Positions 1 to 8,299 of a stretch of DNA of 38,379 nt are shown here, piece by piece. Positions within the stretch are counted from its first letter, which is position 1; the number at the start of each line of letters is the position of its first letter. The notes beneath the pieces are model-generated. The model was given only the letters and a program-made list of their open reading frames with translations, was not told the origin of the DNA and did not search any database. The stretch covers positions 1 through 38,379 of the forward strand of contig NW_022985182.1 of the NCBI RefSeq assembly GCF_010093535.1, in the 5' to 3' direction. The stretch is from Lindgomyces ingoldianus. Taxonomy: Eukaryota; Ascomycota; Dothideomycetes; Pleosporales; Lindgomycetaceae. Both the position numbers and the translations under genes were made by a program.

Positions 1-145
1 CTTTCAACCACTCTCTCTTCTGCCACAACGCCTATATAGCTTAACCGCTGCCTGCCTGTAGCTTTTGAACCTGTTTTCGTCCCTTTGCGCGAAAAAAACC
101 CTACTGTCCCAGGTCTAACCTTATGCCTGTTTCTGCGGTTCATAA
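1..145. other. Unmutated sequence of unknown identity at window edge
   Basis: Mixed-composition DNA with normal CpA and CpG content, clearly unlike the mutated repeat that follows. Similarity to the pol gene of family A begins at about 146, so this is a breakpoint or the edge of another insertion. I recognise no coding frame, LTR end or repeat partner elsewhere in the window. Confidence 0.5.
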
Positions 146-159
146 CTAAAGAACAAGTA

Positions 160-2060
160 ATAGTAAAGTTTGCCTAGACTCTAGAAATAAATAAGGCATT
201 TATAATGCTAAAACAAGCTATAACAGACAAACTAGTACTAAAAATGTACAACCTACAACTAGATACTAAAATTCACACAGATGCATCCCTAAGAGATAGC
301 AGAGCCGCGTTGTACTAAAAACAAGAAGATAGAAAATAGCACCTAGTTGCGTACTATTCTGCTAAGTTCTTAGGACCTAAAGCAGGCTATAGCATACCTA
401 ATAAGGAACTAAAGGTAATATTAAATGCTGTAAAAGTATAGGCTATAAAGCTACATAAGATAGCAAAGCTATTCTATATTATAACTAACTACATAAATTT
501 AGTTATGTTCTTAACAGTAAAGAAACTGTTACTAATGCACATAAGATAGGTAATAGAACTTGCATAGTTTAACTACATTATTAAGCATATACTTAGAGCA
601 CAAAACTAGCAGGCTAATGCCCTTAGCTAAAGACTAGACTACTTTAATAAAAAAAAAGAAGGGACTAAGAAATTTACACTCTTTAAGAAAACTAATAAAA
701 GATAGATCTATAATAGGCCCTAACTTATAAAGAAATTCTACATGCTTACAGCTAGTAAGCAAGGATAAAAGAACTTAATCTAAGAATACTATAAATCTCT
801 AATGTTTAGACATCTAGGAATTAGCAGCCTCTAGAAGAAGCTAAGGGCTGCTATACTACAATAAATACTAAAGGTAAAGCAACTATGCACAGAGGTGCTT
901 AGGGAGTGCAACACCTGCAATAGAAACAACCTGTAAAGGCATAAGGCCTATAGTTACCTACAACTAATTAAAGCACTAAAGCTACTATAGACAATAATTA
1001 TAATAGACTTTATTATAGAACTACCCCTGTCTAAAGAACTAGGAATAGATAGGATGTGTAATATAATTATAGTAGCCCTAGATAAAACTACTAAATATCT
1101 GCATATCTAGCCCTTAGAAAAAACAATAACTGCTAAAAAATTTATTTATAAGTTAAAATAAAACATAATATCTATGCATAAATGCCCTAAGATTATTATC
1201 TCTAACTAAGATAAATTATTTACTAGCAACTTCTAAAAAGCAGCAATGTAGCACCTTAGTATAACACACAAGTTATTAACAGCCTACTACCTGTAGACAG
1301 ACAGACAGACTAAAAGAGTAAACGCAGAAGTAAAGAGATACCTAAGAAAGTACATTTTCTATACTTAAGATAATTAGACAGTATAGCTTTTAATAGCATA
1401 GTTAGCTATTAACAACATAAAATTAGCTATAACAAAAGAAACACTATACAGAGCTAATTTTAGATATAACCTCTACTTTATATTACACAGAAGTTAACCT
1501 ACAGACCTATAAAAGTTAATAGAACAGCTAACAGACCTATGTTAGATACATAAAAGGTTAGCTGTAGAAGCTAGATCTAGCAGAGAAATAATAGAGAGGT
1601 ACGCAAACAAATTACAACAGCTAGGACTAGAGATCTGCCTAGGAGACTATGTGTACTTTAATACAAAAAACCTTAAAATACCTAGACCTTCTAAGAAGCT
1701 AGCAGAAAAAAGAATAAGACCCTATAAAGTCTTATAAACTTAGTAAAATAACTGTAAGCTTAAGCTTCTCTTACATATAAAAATCTACCTATAGTTCTAC
1801 ATCTCTAAATTAGAAAAGGCACTAAAGGAAATTCCCCTATCTACATAAAAATAAAAAGATAAAGAAACAGAATATAAAGTTAAGCGCATTATTAGTAATT
1901 AAAAAAATTAGAAAGAATTTCTAGTAAAATAGAAAAAGTAGCCTACTAGTAAAAATACATAGAAACTAGCTAAGAATTTAAGGAATGTGTAGCTGTTAGT
2001 ATAAGGGTACCTTTAAGCTTATCTAAAAGAAACTAGCTAGGTAATAAGGCACCTATATTA
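160..2060 (+). pseudogene. Broken pol (RNase H, integrase, chromodomain) of A-1
   Basis: Reading through TAG/TAA as Gln or Trp gives a typical Ty3/gypsy polyprotein tail. RNase H comes first (TDAS at about 280; ANALS near 615, the usual ADALS end of the domain). A Cys pair of the integrase zinc-binding region follows (CNTC at about 908), then the integrase core with IIDFI near 1005, IISN-DKLF near 1197 and N-EVKRYLRKY near 1320, which are the DD35E blocks. The tail has a chromodomain-like EYKVKRIISN near 1870 and FLVK-K near 1918. Dozens of in-frame stops rule out function. The N-terminal half of pol is missing. Orthologous sequence at 31240-34065 is slightly less damaged. Confidence 0.85.
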
Positions 2061-2149
2061 AAAGGAACAGCTATGTTATTACTAGATAGCAGTAGCCTTT
2101 AGAGACAAGTTCTAGCTAATAAAGGTTAAAAAAAGGAATAGCCTTTTAC

Positions 2150-2640
2150 CTTAGCTTTAAAAGCTTCTATCTTGTTTAAAAAAAAAAGGTCCTCTTTTAG
2201 GTATTTTACACAACAAGCCTTTAGCAGGTCTAATAACTTTTAGATATAATTCTATTTAAAACACTCTTTATTTATTGCCTCTAATATCTCCTCTTGTAAG
2301 CGGAGTTCTTCCTAAACCTAAGCCTGTTGCTTATCCTGCAATGCGCAATTCTAGGCCTGTAAGGCCTTAGCTTTTTAAAGAAGTGTCTCCTTTTCTTTCT
2401 CTAAACAATCCTACACAGCATTAGAAATAAAAGTGTTGCACTTACTATGCTTTTTTACACACTTAACACATTTATCTAAGAACAAAGTTAACACATAAGA
2501 CAACCCTAAAAATTAGTAAGCGCTATAGGGCCTTATCTTTATCTAATAAAAAGGATTAAAATAAAGAGCAACATAAGGACAATAAGACAAACAGGACTAG
2601 CAAGCTATTTAGTATAAGAAAAATAAATGTTAAAAACACT
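2150..2640 (-). pseudogene. Antisense Cys-rich coiled-coil frame of A-1 (broken)
   Basis: On the minus strand, between the end of pol and the 3' LTR, this region aligns with the antisense frame at 34130-34640. The second half of the cysteine motif survives (LDKCVKCVKKHSKCN), while the first three Cys positions now read Tyr (TGT/TGC to TAT/TAC, a G-to-A change). The following block rich in Glu, Lys, Gln and Leu (LEKEKETLL, ELRLQEEILEAINKE) is also readable through TAG/TAA stops. Function is unknown; see the copy at 34130-34640 for the better-preserved version. Confidence 0.6.
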
Positions 2641-2688
2641 TTCTAGTAAGAGGACGCACACTTTATAAATAAACTCTTACTAACACAG

Positions 2689-2880
2689 TTGTGTAAGCAG
2701 AGCGGCAAGGACGCTGCTAGGAAGGAGAGGCAGCGTGTTACAGTCTACAGTTGGACCAGCGTAACTCCACCAGCAGTGCTCCACAATCTAGCTAGGTTGG
2801 GACAGGGCTCGCTTAGAGACCAGTTAGAGGACACGGAGGCAGCACGGCTGCCTAAAGTTATGGAGGAATGCGTTGTCTAA
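2689..2880 (+). other. Open frame crossing the internal/LTR border of A-1
   Basis: An uninterrupted frame runs from the polypurine-rich stretch into the LTR and stops at 2878-2880. Its LTR-encoded part starts VTVYSWTS and ends MEECVV. The same position in the A' LTR (7072-7236) and the A'' LTR (3771-3935) also encodes a peptide starting V(T/I) and ending ECV/ECI, with TAG at the Trp position. I therefore treat it as the 3' end of a real element-encoded frame rather than a chance ORF. It has no ATG of its own here, and the upstream part is unclear. Confidence 0.5.
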
Positions 2881-3321
2881 TAGGTAGACAAGCCTAGGGA
2901 GCCAGAGGGAGCTTATAGGAGCCCCTCTTAGCAGGCTCCCCTAAGCTCCTGCTAGCTCCCCTTAGCGCCCTAGCACATGTATATAGTTCCCACATTAAAC
3001 AACCTTTAGAAGGTGTGTTTAACATTTAGTTTATTTATTACATAGACTAAGTAGCATTTAGCTTTCTAAAGAGCTGTAATACTATTTATATATCTTACAC
3101 TATATATACCTCTAACTCTGTCTAACAAGGACTGTTTAACCCTAGCCTCCCTACTGCTGCACATAGGGCAAACTACAATCTGGTCACTCTTTATTCTCCA
3201 TTAGCCTAATAGCCTGTACGTAGGACTGTACACCCTACCGGATTGGCCCCTTCCACCCGTCCTACTCATCCCCTAGGAACATCATCAGACCTGAGTGCTT
3301 CACGAAGCAAGGATTGTAACA
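2736..3321 (+). repeat. 3' LTR of A-1
   Basis: LTR of 586 bp with 6-bp inverted ends TGTTAC...GTAACA, preceded by the purine-rich stretch at about 2720-2730. It matches the LTRs at 21972-22560 and 34740-35328. TATATA at 2980-2985 lies 35 nt before GTGTTTAA (3015-3022), the proposed start of the R region. The sequence after the LTR (from 3322) belongs to subfamily A''. Confidence 0.9.
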
Positions 3322-3336
3322 ACATGTAAGGGACTT

Positions 3337-3620
3337 CTGCTGTCTCTTTAGAAACTTTTCCTTTTTACGCATCTTATTCTCTTAGACTGCTTCTAGCTTA
3401 GCTAGCAGCCTTTTGCGTTTCTGCTCTAAACAATTCTAGGCTGTGTTAGACATAAAAGCATTATAACAACTACCTTTTTGCACACACTCTACACACTTGT
3501 CTAATAACAAGGACATTGCGTAAAAGAACCTGCTTAAATAACAAGCACTATAGAGACGCATCTTTGTATAACAAAAAGGATTAAGGCAAGTAACAGTGCA
3601 AAGATAATAGGCAGTAGCAG
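3337..3620 (-). pseudogene. Antisense Cys-rich frame of A'' (broken)
   Basis: Minus-strand reading gives NPFCYTKMRLYSACY, LLLDKCVECVQKGS and FMSNTAQNCLEQKRK, followed by a Lys/Gln/Glu-rich helical stretch. This aligns without large gaps to the frame at 34130-34640 (NPLHWTKIRPCSACW, LSLDKCVKCVKKHS, FISNAAQNCLEKERE). Cys 1, 3 and 6 of the six-cysteine pattern read Tyr here, as expected from G-to-A mutation of TGT/TGC. The protein is conserved although the DNA has diverged, which argues the antisense frame was once under selection. Only two internal stops were seen, both TAG/TAA. Confidence 0.6.
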
Positions 3621-3770
3621 AAGAACAAGAAACCTACTGCAGCATAGTTAAAAAAGTTAAACATAAAGCTAGGCTTTAAAAAAGAAAACGCACTACTTAA
3701 AAAAAAAACCTAACGCTTATAATAGAAAAAACATAACAGCAAAAACGCTAACTAAGAGAGAAGCCTACGT

Positions 3771-3935
3771 GTTATAGCTAATAGTTAGACTATAATAACC
3801 TAACTAGCTGTTCCTTATAGCCTAAATAATGTTAGATAGAAGACGCTTAGCCCTACGCTAAGTAAATTATGTAATAGGACAGATAAGAAATAGCTTTAGC
3901 TTTTAGAGAAAAGCCTTGCAGAGTGTATTATCTAA
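3771..3935 (+). pseudogene. LTR-encoded C-terminal peptide frame of A''
   Basis: The frame has 54 codons plus stop, beginning at the second base of the LTR. It aligns without gaps, codon for codon, to 7072-7236 in A'. Shared positions include AVP at codons 13-15, LN at 18-19, WK at 23-24 (W is TAG here), TD at 37-38, W at 41 (TAG here), LL at 44-45 and AEC-I at 50-54. All internal stops are TAG or TAA at Trp or Gln positions. Confidence 0.5.
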
Positions 3936-3940
3936 TAAGC

Positions 3941-4012
3941 TATGCAGGCTTGCAGGCTTGCAGGCTATGCAGGCTAGGTAGCAAACAAGCATGCAAGCAT
4001 GCAGAGCATGCA
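3941..4012 (+). repeat. Short GCAGGCT / GCATGC repeat cluster in the A'' LTR
   Basis: Four to five copies of an 8-bp TGCAGGCT-type unit are followed by several GCATGC palindromes. The cluster sits in the LTR between the end of the encoded peptide and the TATA box. The A' LTR has GCATGC palindromes in the same place (7253-7268 and 7619-7670), where F1 inserted. It may be an upstream promoter element; that is inference. Confidence 0.6.
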
Positions 4013-4021
4013 AACCCTATG

Positions 4022-4064
4022 TATATAGTCTTAATTGCAACTATAGTTAGAAGGTTGTAATTAC
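4022..4064 (+). promoter_or_regulatory. A'' LTR TATA box and proposed transcript start
   Basis: TATATA (4022) and, 35 nt on, GTAATTAC (4057-4064), aligned with the sites of A and A'. The A'' primer-binding site would lie next to its 5' LTR, which is not in the window, so the pairing cannot be tested here. Confidence 0.5.
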
Positions 4065-4367
4065 TATTTAGTCTTTACCTATATAATAGACTAAGAGGCA
4101 TTAAAACTTTTATAAAAAGGACATTACTGCCTTATATATCTTGCACTATATATACCTTCTTTTCTATCTTTATAGATTAGGTTTGCTAGCTCCCTATACA
4201 GCTGCTAGGCTAAACCACAACCTGCCTTCTTTATTCTGCTAACCCTACACTCTGCTTAACAGACTGTACACCTAATCTAGCTAAGTTCTACTCCCCTTTA
4301 CCGCTAACATCACTATAGGCTGTTGTACTCCTGAAAATACCATTTCATTAGAGTAAGAATTGTAACA

Positions 4368-5204
4368 CTTACACTCTAGGCTTTTAACTAAACTATAATA
4401 CTCTTAAAGCAACATGCTATTGCTATGTATAAAGTCTTTTCAAAAATAATAAATAACTAACACACTAGATAACTTTTATAAGCTAATTCTACAGCGAACT
4501 TATAAAAGCTAGATAATAATAAAAATAAGTAATTATTAAGTACATACTTAAGCTATATGTATAAGAATTTTTCTTTTAGCTAGTAACTATAGCTAATATA
4601 GCTAATTTTTTACACGCTAAGCATAATCTAGGCTATATTAGCATAAACTAGCTTAGTCTGTTTATAAAGTGTTATTTAAAGATTAAAGTAAAGTTTAAGC
4701 ATAAGTATAACTATAAAAAAAAGCTTTTTATAAGAATTTTAAAGTAATTTAAAGCTAGTTTAGTTTTGTAAACAATGTTAAAGCTAAGTATAGCATCTAA
4801 AATTATAACATGTACAACTTTAATAAAATAGGCTTTATAATAAGCTAAATATTTACTAACTATACTTATGCTTAAAACTTTACTTTAAGCTTTAAATAAT
4901 ACTTTATAAATATACTAGGCTAGTTTATGCTAATATAGCCTAGATTATGCTTAGCGTGTAAAGAATTAGCTATATTAGCTATAGCTACTAGCTAAGAGAA
5001 AAATCCTTACATATATAGCTTAAGTATATACTTTATAATTACTTTCTTTTTATTATTATCTAGCCTTTATAAGTTAGCTATAGAATTAGCTTATAAGAGT
5101 GATTTAATATATTAGTTATTTATTATTTTTTAAAAAACTTTATATATAGCTATAGTATATTACTTTAAGGTTATTACATTTTATTTAAAAGCCTAAAGTG
5201 TAAG
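4368..5204. repeat. Large inverted repeat (two arms of about 340 bp), RIP-mutated
   Basis: The left arm (4368 to about 4705) and right arm (about 4853-5204) are reverse complements over nearly their full length, with differences that are mostly transitions. Outer ends are CTTACACT and AGTGTAAG; about 150 bp of AT-rich sequence separates the arms. The left end abuts the A'' LTR end at 4367. I see no open frame and no convincing target duplication. It could be a foldback or MITE-type DNA element, or two head-to-head copies of a repeat. A transcript through it would form a long hairpin. Confidence 0.8.
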
Positions 5205-5500
5205 CTATATCTAACATTCTTTTAGTATGTCTAAGTAGTGTTGTTAGGAATGCATTAGAGTAAGAAAAGTAGTTTAATAGAGTCTTAGTAAAAGTATGCA
5301 ACTTAGGTGTGTAAGCAACTTGCCTATAGTGTACGTTAATAAAATATTGTTATTGTTGCCTAGTATAGATTTAAGAACGTACTTAATAGAGATAAGTTTA
5401 CATATCGCTTAAAACATCTATTTTAGCTTAGTTTAACTACCTACCTACCCGCAACTATTTAAAGATTGCTTATCTACCTTTCCTTCTAGCTATATACCGC
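5205..5500. other. AT-rich mutated stretch without recognisable gene
   Basis: RIP-like composition fades to normal composition at about 5490. It contains CATTAGAGTAAGAA (about 5252-5265), similar to the last bases of the A'' LTR (TTAGAGTAAGAA), but I could not extend the match. Nothing else is supported. Confidence 0.4.
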
Positions 5501-5873
5501 TGTCACCATGTCACTCAAGGCCCAACCACACTGCGATAGGGTGTCCCTAGGGAGCAATTAAATTAGGGGCTCTAGATTTATGTCGTTAAACAACTAGACA
5601 AGGGAGATGTTTAGGGATATATGAACCCAGACCAGCCCACGCTACAGATGCTCTTCTCCTTGATACTACGCTGGACATCTGTGATTATATGTAAACCAAG
5701 TTCACCCGACAAACCCAACCCACTCATGGCAACCCCCAAAGTTCAATACTCCTCTGATTAGAATCCCCTGAGACAACACCCCGCTTACTACCCTCTACTC
5801 AAGATAAGGCCCCACAGTATACTACTTCGGTTTCGAGATACCTCCACATCCATGACGGGCAAAAATCACCACC
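5501..5873. other. Unmutated DNA downstream of the RTA1 pseudogene
   Basis: Normal-composition sequence lying 3' of the minus-strand RTA1 gene. It probably holds its former 3' untranslated and intergenic region. No further coding frame was recognised. Confidence 0.45.
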
Positions 5874-6707
5874 TTAGCGTAGAATACCCATGTCGATGTC
5901 GGTTTTCTCGCTGTTGGGGTGGATGTTAGGGTCATACCAGGCGATGCAGACGAAGAGGGTCAGCATCATAGGGATAAAGTCATAGACGTAGAGGCACCAT
6001 TCATGTGTGAAAAGGTAGCCATCCTGTTCACGTTCGTCAGTCATACAGCGCGCGGCAAATCAATAGTAAATGATGGAGCTTACTCTGCCTGTAGCATACT
6101 CAATAACACGGCCAGTATTTCGAACGGTGATAAAAGTACTGGCTGCATACAAGCAAAAAAATGTACCGCTTCCAGGGTATCTCTGTCGACGCTGCCGTGA
6201 TCCTATCTTCCAGTCTGCAGTGCCAGATCCCTGCAACCACAACAAAGAACCCAAAAAACATAATCTAGAGTATCAGCCCGTCTAGAATAATGTTTTCGCC
6301 ACGATTAACCGCGTTGGCGTCGGTGGCTTGAACAAGCATTCCAGCACCGCCCCATTGTATGAGAAAGCAGAGAACATCGCCGCCAACGAAGATCTTGGTG
6401 ACCCAGGACGGTCCGAGGATGCAGAGAGATCCGGAGTTGGTGCGTAGTATGAGACGACCGAGGATCATGTAGATGGAGGCTGCGAAGAGAATTGGAGCGA
6501 TAAGGATGAGGATGGATTGGACAATGTAGGGTGTCGTACTCTCGAGGTTGTCATGGGCAGCGGCGCGGCCGGCGTATCCGATTCCCTCGAACTACAAATA
6601 CTGTAAACTTTAGTAAACAAGCCCTAGGGGAAAACTTACTAAGCCTCCAATGAAGAAAGGGGGGCAGAACCAAGTCCGATATTTCGCGACACGAAACGTG
6701 TGGATAC
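5874..6707 (-). pseudogene. RTA1-family membrane protein gene, 5'-truncated and broken
   Basis: RTA1-like proteins are fungal plasma-membrane proteins with seven helices, linked to lipid translocation and drug resistance. Three exons are visible on the minus strand: 6707-6640 (FRVAKYRTWFCPPFFIGGL), 6591-6084 (GIGYAGRAAAHDN; helix PYIVQSILILIAPILFAASI; MILGRLIL; TKIFVGGDVLCFLIQ) and 6023-5874 (DGYLFTHEW to MGILR and stop). The introns at 6639-6592 (48 bp) and 6083-6024 (60 bp) have GTAAG donors, CTAA-like branch sites and TAG/CAG acceptors. A CAG-type acceptor at 6708-6710 shows an upstream exon existed, but sequence beyond about 6735 is AT-rich repeat. The gene is dead: TAG replaces the expected Gln after DGLIL, and a frameshift lies at the A7 run (6155-6161), after which the frame resumes as YAASTFITVRNTGRVIEYA. 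It is otherwise hardly mutated. Confidence 0.85.
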
Positions 6708-7065
6708 CTGTGAAAATCAAACTTTCCAACAAGCAAGTCAAGTCAAGCCGGCTAGCTGGCTTGAGTGGAGCTTGATAAGATAATAAGCAGCTTAAATTAA
6801 TCACATAATTAAGCTAAGATAGGTGGCTTGCTTAAGGCTTAACTTAATAGCTTGTTAAACTATACTATAAGAGTTCTTAGTGTTAAATCTTATAATAGTT
6901 ACTACCTTAGCTACTAAGGTTATATAAAAGCTCTATCTTATTATCTATTATTATTAACTTAGCTGTAACCTTAATGTTGCCTAAACTAGCTCTTTGCTAC
7001 TGTCTTACGCACTATATAGCTGCTAGAAGTTGCAGTTTTATAGCGCAGTAATGTAGCTTAAGGAG
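6708..7065. other. Truncated RTA1 intron end and AT-rich mutated sequence
   Basis: The first 30 bases or so are the end of an RTA1 intron. From about 6735 the composition changes to RIP-like and no gene is visible. This is the target into which subfamily A' inserted. GTTAC at 7066-7070 is the left copy of the expected 5-bp target duplication; the right copy is not in the window. Confidence 0.5.
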
Positions 7066-7071
7066 GTTACT

Positions 7072-7236
7072 GTTACGACCTACGATTAGACCGTAAGCAA
7101 CCAGTCAGCCGTGCCCCACTGTTTGAACGATCAAGGATGGAAAGTCCTTGATTCCCTGCCCAACAAGTCACGTGACCTAACGGACGAGGAATGGACCAAG
7201 CTTTTAGACCAATGCGCGGCGGAATGCGTCATCTAA
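7072..7236 (+). pseudogene. LTR-encoded C-terminal peptide frame of A'
   Basis: The frame has 54 codons plus TAA. It begins VTTYD, has TAG at codon 6 (Trp in A), then AVPHCLN, TDEEW at codons 37-41 and ends AAECVI. It matches the A'' frame at 3771-3935 without gaps, and matches both ends of the A frame (VTVYGWTS... and ...ECVV). Composition here is nearly normal, so only one stop is present. Confidence 0.5.
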
Positions 7237-7273
7237 TGAGAAGGAGACGTTTGCATGCAAAAGCATGCAGTGC

Positions 7274-7613
7274 TGTCAGATTGAAGCACTGTTTCTAGGC
7301 TTCCTGAGATGAATGATGGGTTTTGGATATGATGTATGGGATGATGATTGATTGTATTGATTGATCGATGTTGTCTTTTTGTCTGTCCCCTCTGCTCGTG
7401 TTGCTCGGCTTTGTTTTTCCGGTCCGAGTCCCTCGCGCACTAGCCCTATGCGCGACCAGCTTGCAACATGCTGCAATTTGTTGCAAAATATTGCAAAATG
7501 CTGCAACATGCTGCAATTTGCAGCAACATACTGTTCGAGCTTATTGCTTGTACTATGTAGCAGCTTTCGTCCAGCGTTCCTCCTGTCTTGACAGTAGGTG
7601 CGCATATCTGACA
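7274..7613 (-). mobile_element. Short LTR-like element F1 with 10-bp repeat array
   Basis: 340 bp with 8-bp inverted ends TGTCAGAT...ATCTGACA and an exact target duplication agtgc (7269-7273 and 7614-7618). Orientation is opposite to F2 and F3. It contains seven 10-bp units of the TTGCA(A/G)CA type at 7458-7527. TG...CA ends and a 5-bp duplication are typical of solo LTRs. It has no coding capacity; the long ORFs across it come from the repeat array. Mutation is slight. Confidence 0.8.
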
Positions 7614-7688
7614 AGTGCATGCAAGTGAATGCCAGAGGTACGTTGCATGCAACAACATGCAAAGCATGTAAGAACATGTAAACCTATG

Positions 7689-7731
7689 TATATAGTTTAA
7701 GATTCTAACTTTACTTAAAAGTTATAATTAA
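7689..7731 (+). promoter_or_regulatory. A' LTR TATA box and proposed transcript start / self-primer
   Basis: TATATA (7689-7694) is 35 nt before ATAATTAA (7724-7731). The last seven bases pair with TTAATTA of the sequence next to the LTR (8036-8042). The A'' LTR has G at the first position (GTAATTA), so the ancestral A' site was probably GTAATTAA, which would pair with all eight bases of TTAATTAC. Confidence 0.55.
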
Positions 7732-8035
7732 TAGTTAGTTTATTTTTTACATAGACTAAGTAGTATTACTACTTTTTAATAAGAAGTAATCTAATTATAT
7801 ATCTTGCACTACATATACCTTCTCTCTTGTTCTACTAAAGAACTATTTAACCTAAGCGCCTTATACTGCTGTTATAGGGCAAACTACAGTCAGCCGCCTC
7901 TCTAGTCCTAGCAACTTTGCCTAAACAGACTGTACACCTGTTAAGACTAAGTTCCCTTCCCTCTCTAATCTTCTAATCTCCTCTATAAGCCTAGAGTTCT
8001 TTAGACACTATTTCTCTAGAGTTAAGATTATAACA

Positions 8036-8043
8036 TTAATTAC
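8036..8043 (+). promoter_or_regulatory. Proposed self-priming primer-binding site of A'
   Basis: TTAATTAC lies directly after the 5' LTR. It lacks the TGG expected for a tRNA 3' end, but is complementary to the LTR site at 7724-7731. Confidence 0.5.
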
Positions 8044-8299
8044 TCCTTTTTAAGAAAGTATAAATCCTTACACTACCTCTACTAATTTAGAAATAACTAG
8101 CGCTTTACTAGCTAGCACTAGTTAGATTCTAACTCTAAGCAAAGAAGTAATAAACTAACAGTTAAACAATCTAAGAAACAAAGTAGCTACCTTAAAGTAA
8201 ATACTAGCCTAGTTAGTAAACTAAGGACTAATAACAGCAAATTCCTAGATCTAAGCTCTTTAACTTAAAGTATTAACCTTAAGAAATGCAGCTTAAGAA

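Larger units (their letters stand above)
146..3321 (+). mobile_element. Family A Ty3/gypsy element, 5'-truncated copy (A-1)
   Basis: This piece matches 32150-35328 of the full A element segment by segment: RNase H, integrase, chromodomain, antisense frame, polypurine-rich stretch and 3' LTR. Its left end breaks inside pol at about 146, next to unrelated unmutated DNA. Its right end is the 3' LTR end ...GTAACA at 3321, after which the sequence switches at once to the 3' part of subfamily A''. That suggests A-1 inserted into A''. The whole piece is strongly mutated by C-to-T and G-to-A changes, apart from the better-preserved LTR. Confidence 0.88.
3322..4367 (+). mobile_element. Subfamily A'' gypsy element, 3' end only
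   Basis: The piece holds the antisense Cys-rich frame (3337-3620), a short mutated spacer and a complete 3' LTR (3770-4367). Its DNA is well diverged from A and A', but the layout and encoded peptides match, so it is a third subfamily. The 5' part was displaced or lost when A-1 inserted at 3321/3322. Confidence 0.75.
3770..4367 (+). repeat. 3' LTR of A''
   Basis: LTR of 598 bp starting TGTTAT (a mutated TGTTAC) and ending TGTAACA. TATATA at 4022-4027 is exactly 35 nt before GTAATTAC (4057-4064), the same spacing as in A and A'. Two AT-rich blocks downstream, around ACATAGACTAAG-type and TTGCACTATATATACC-type motifs, are shared with all other family A LTRs. Confidence 0.85.
7071..8035 (+). 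repeat. 5' LTR of A', interrupted by F1
   Basis: Ends TGTTAC...TATAACA. The span is 965 bp, or 620 bp once F1 and one 5-bp duplication are removed, close to the 589-598 bp of the other family A LTRs. It shares the TATA box and the downstream AT-rich blocks with A and A'', but the first 200 bp differ strongly in DNA sequence. Confidence 0.85.

Noticed and set aside
2700..3330. LTR ends of A as a DNA transposon with TIRs
   Set aside because: Only 6 bp are inverted, and gag-pol, a purine tract and a primer site lie between paired copies, so these are LTRs.
7274..7613. F as a MITE (DNA transposon)
   Set aside because: The 8-bp inverted ends are compatible, but TGT...ACA ends with 5-bp duplications match all the LTRs in this window, so a solo LTR origin is preferred; not settled.
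7276..7677. Overlapping ORFs on both strands over F1 (up to 133 codons)
   Set aside because: They are produced by the 10-bp TTGCA array and its complement, run across the element ends, and appear in several frames at once. No start context or domain.
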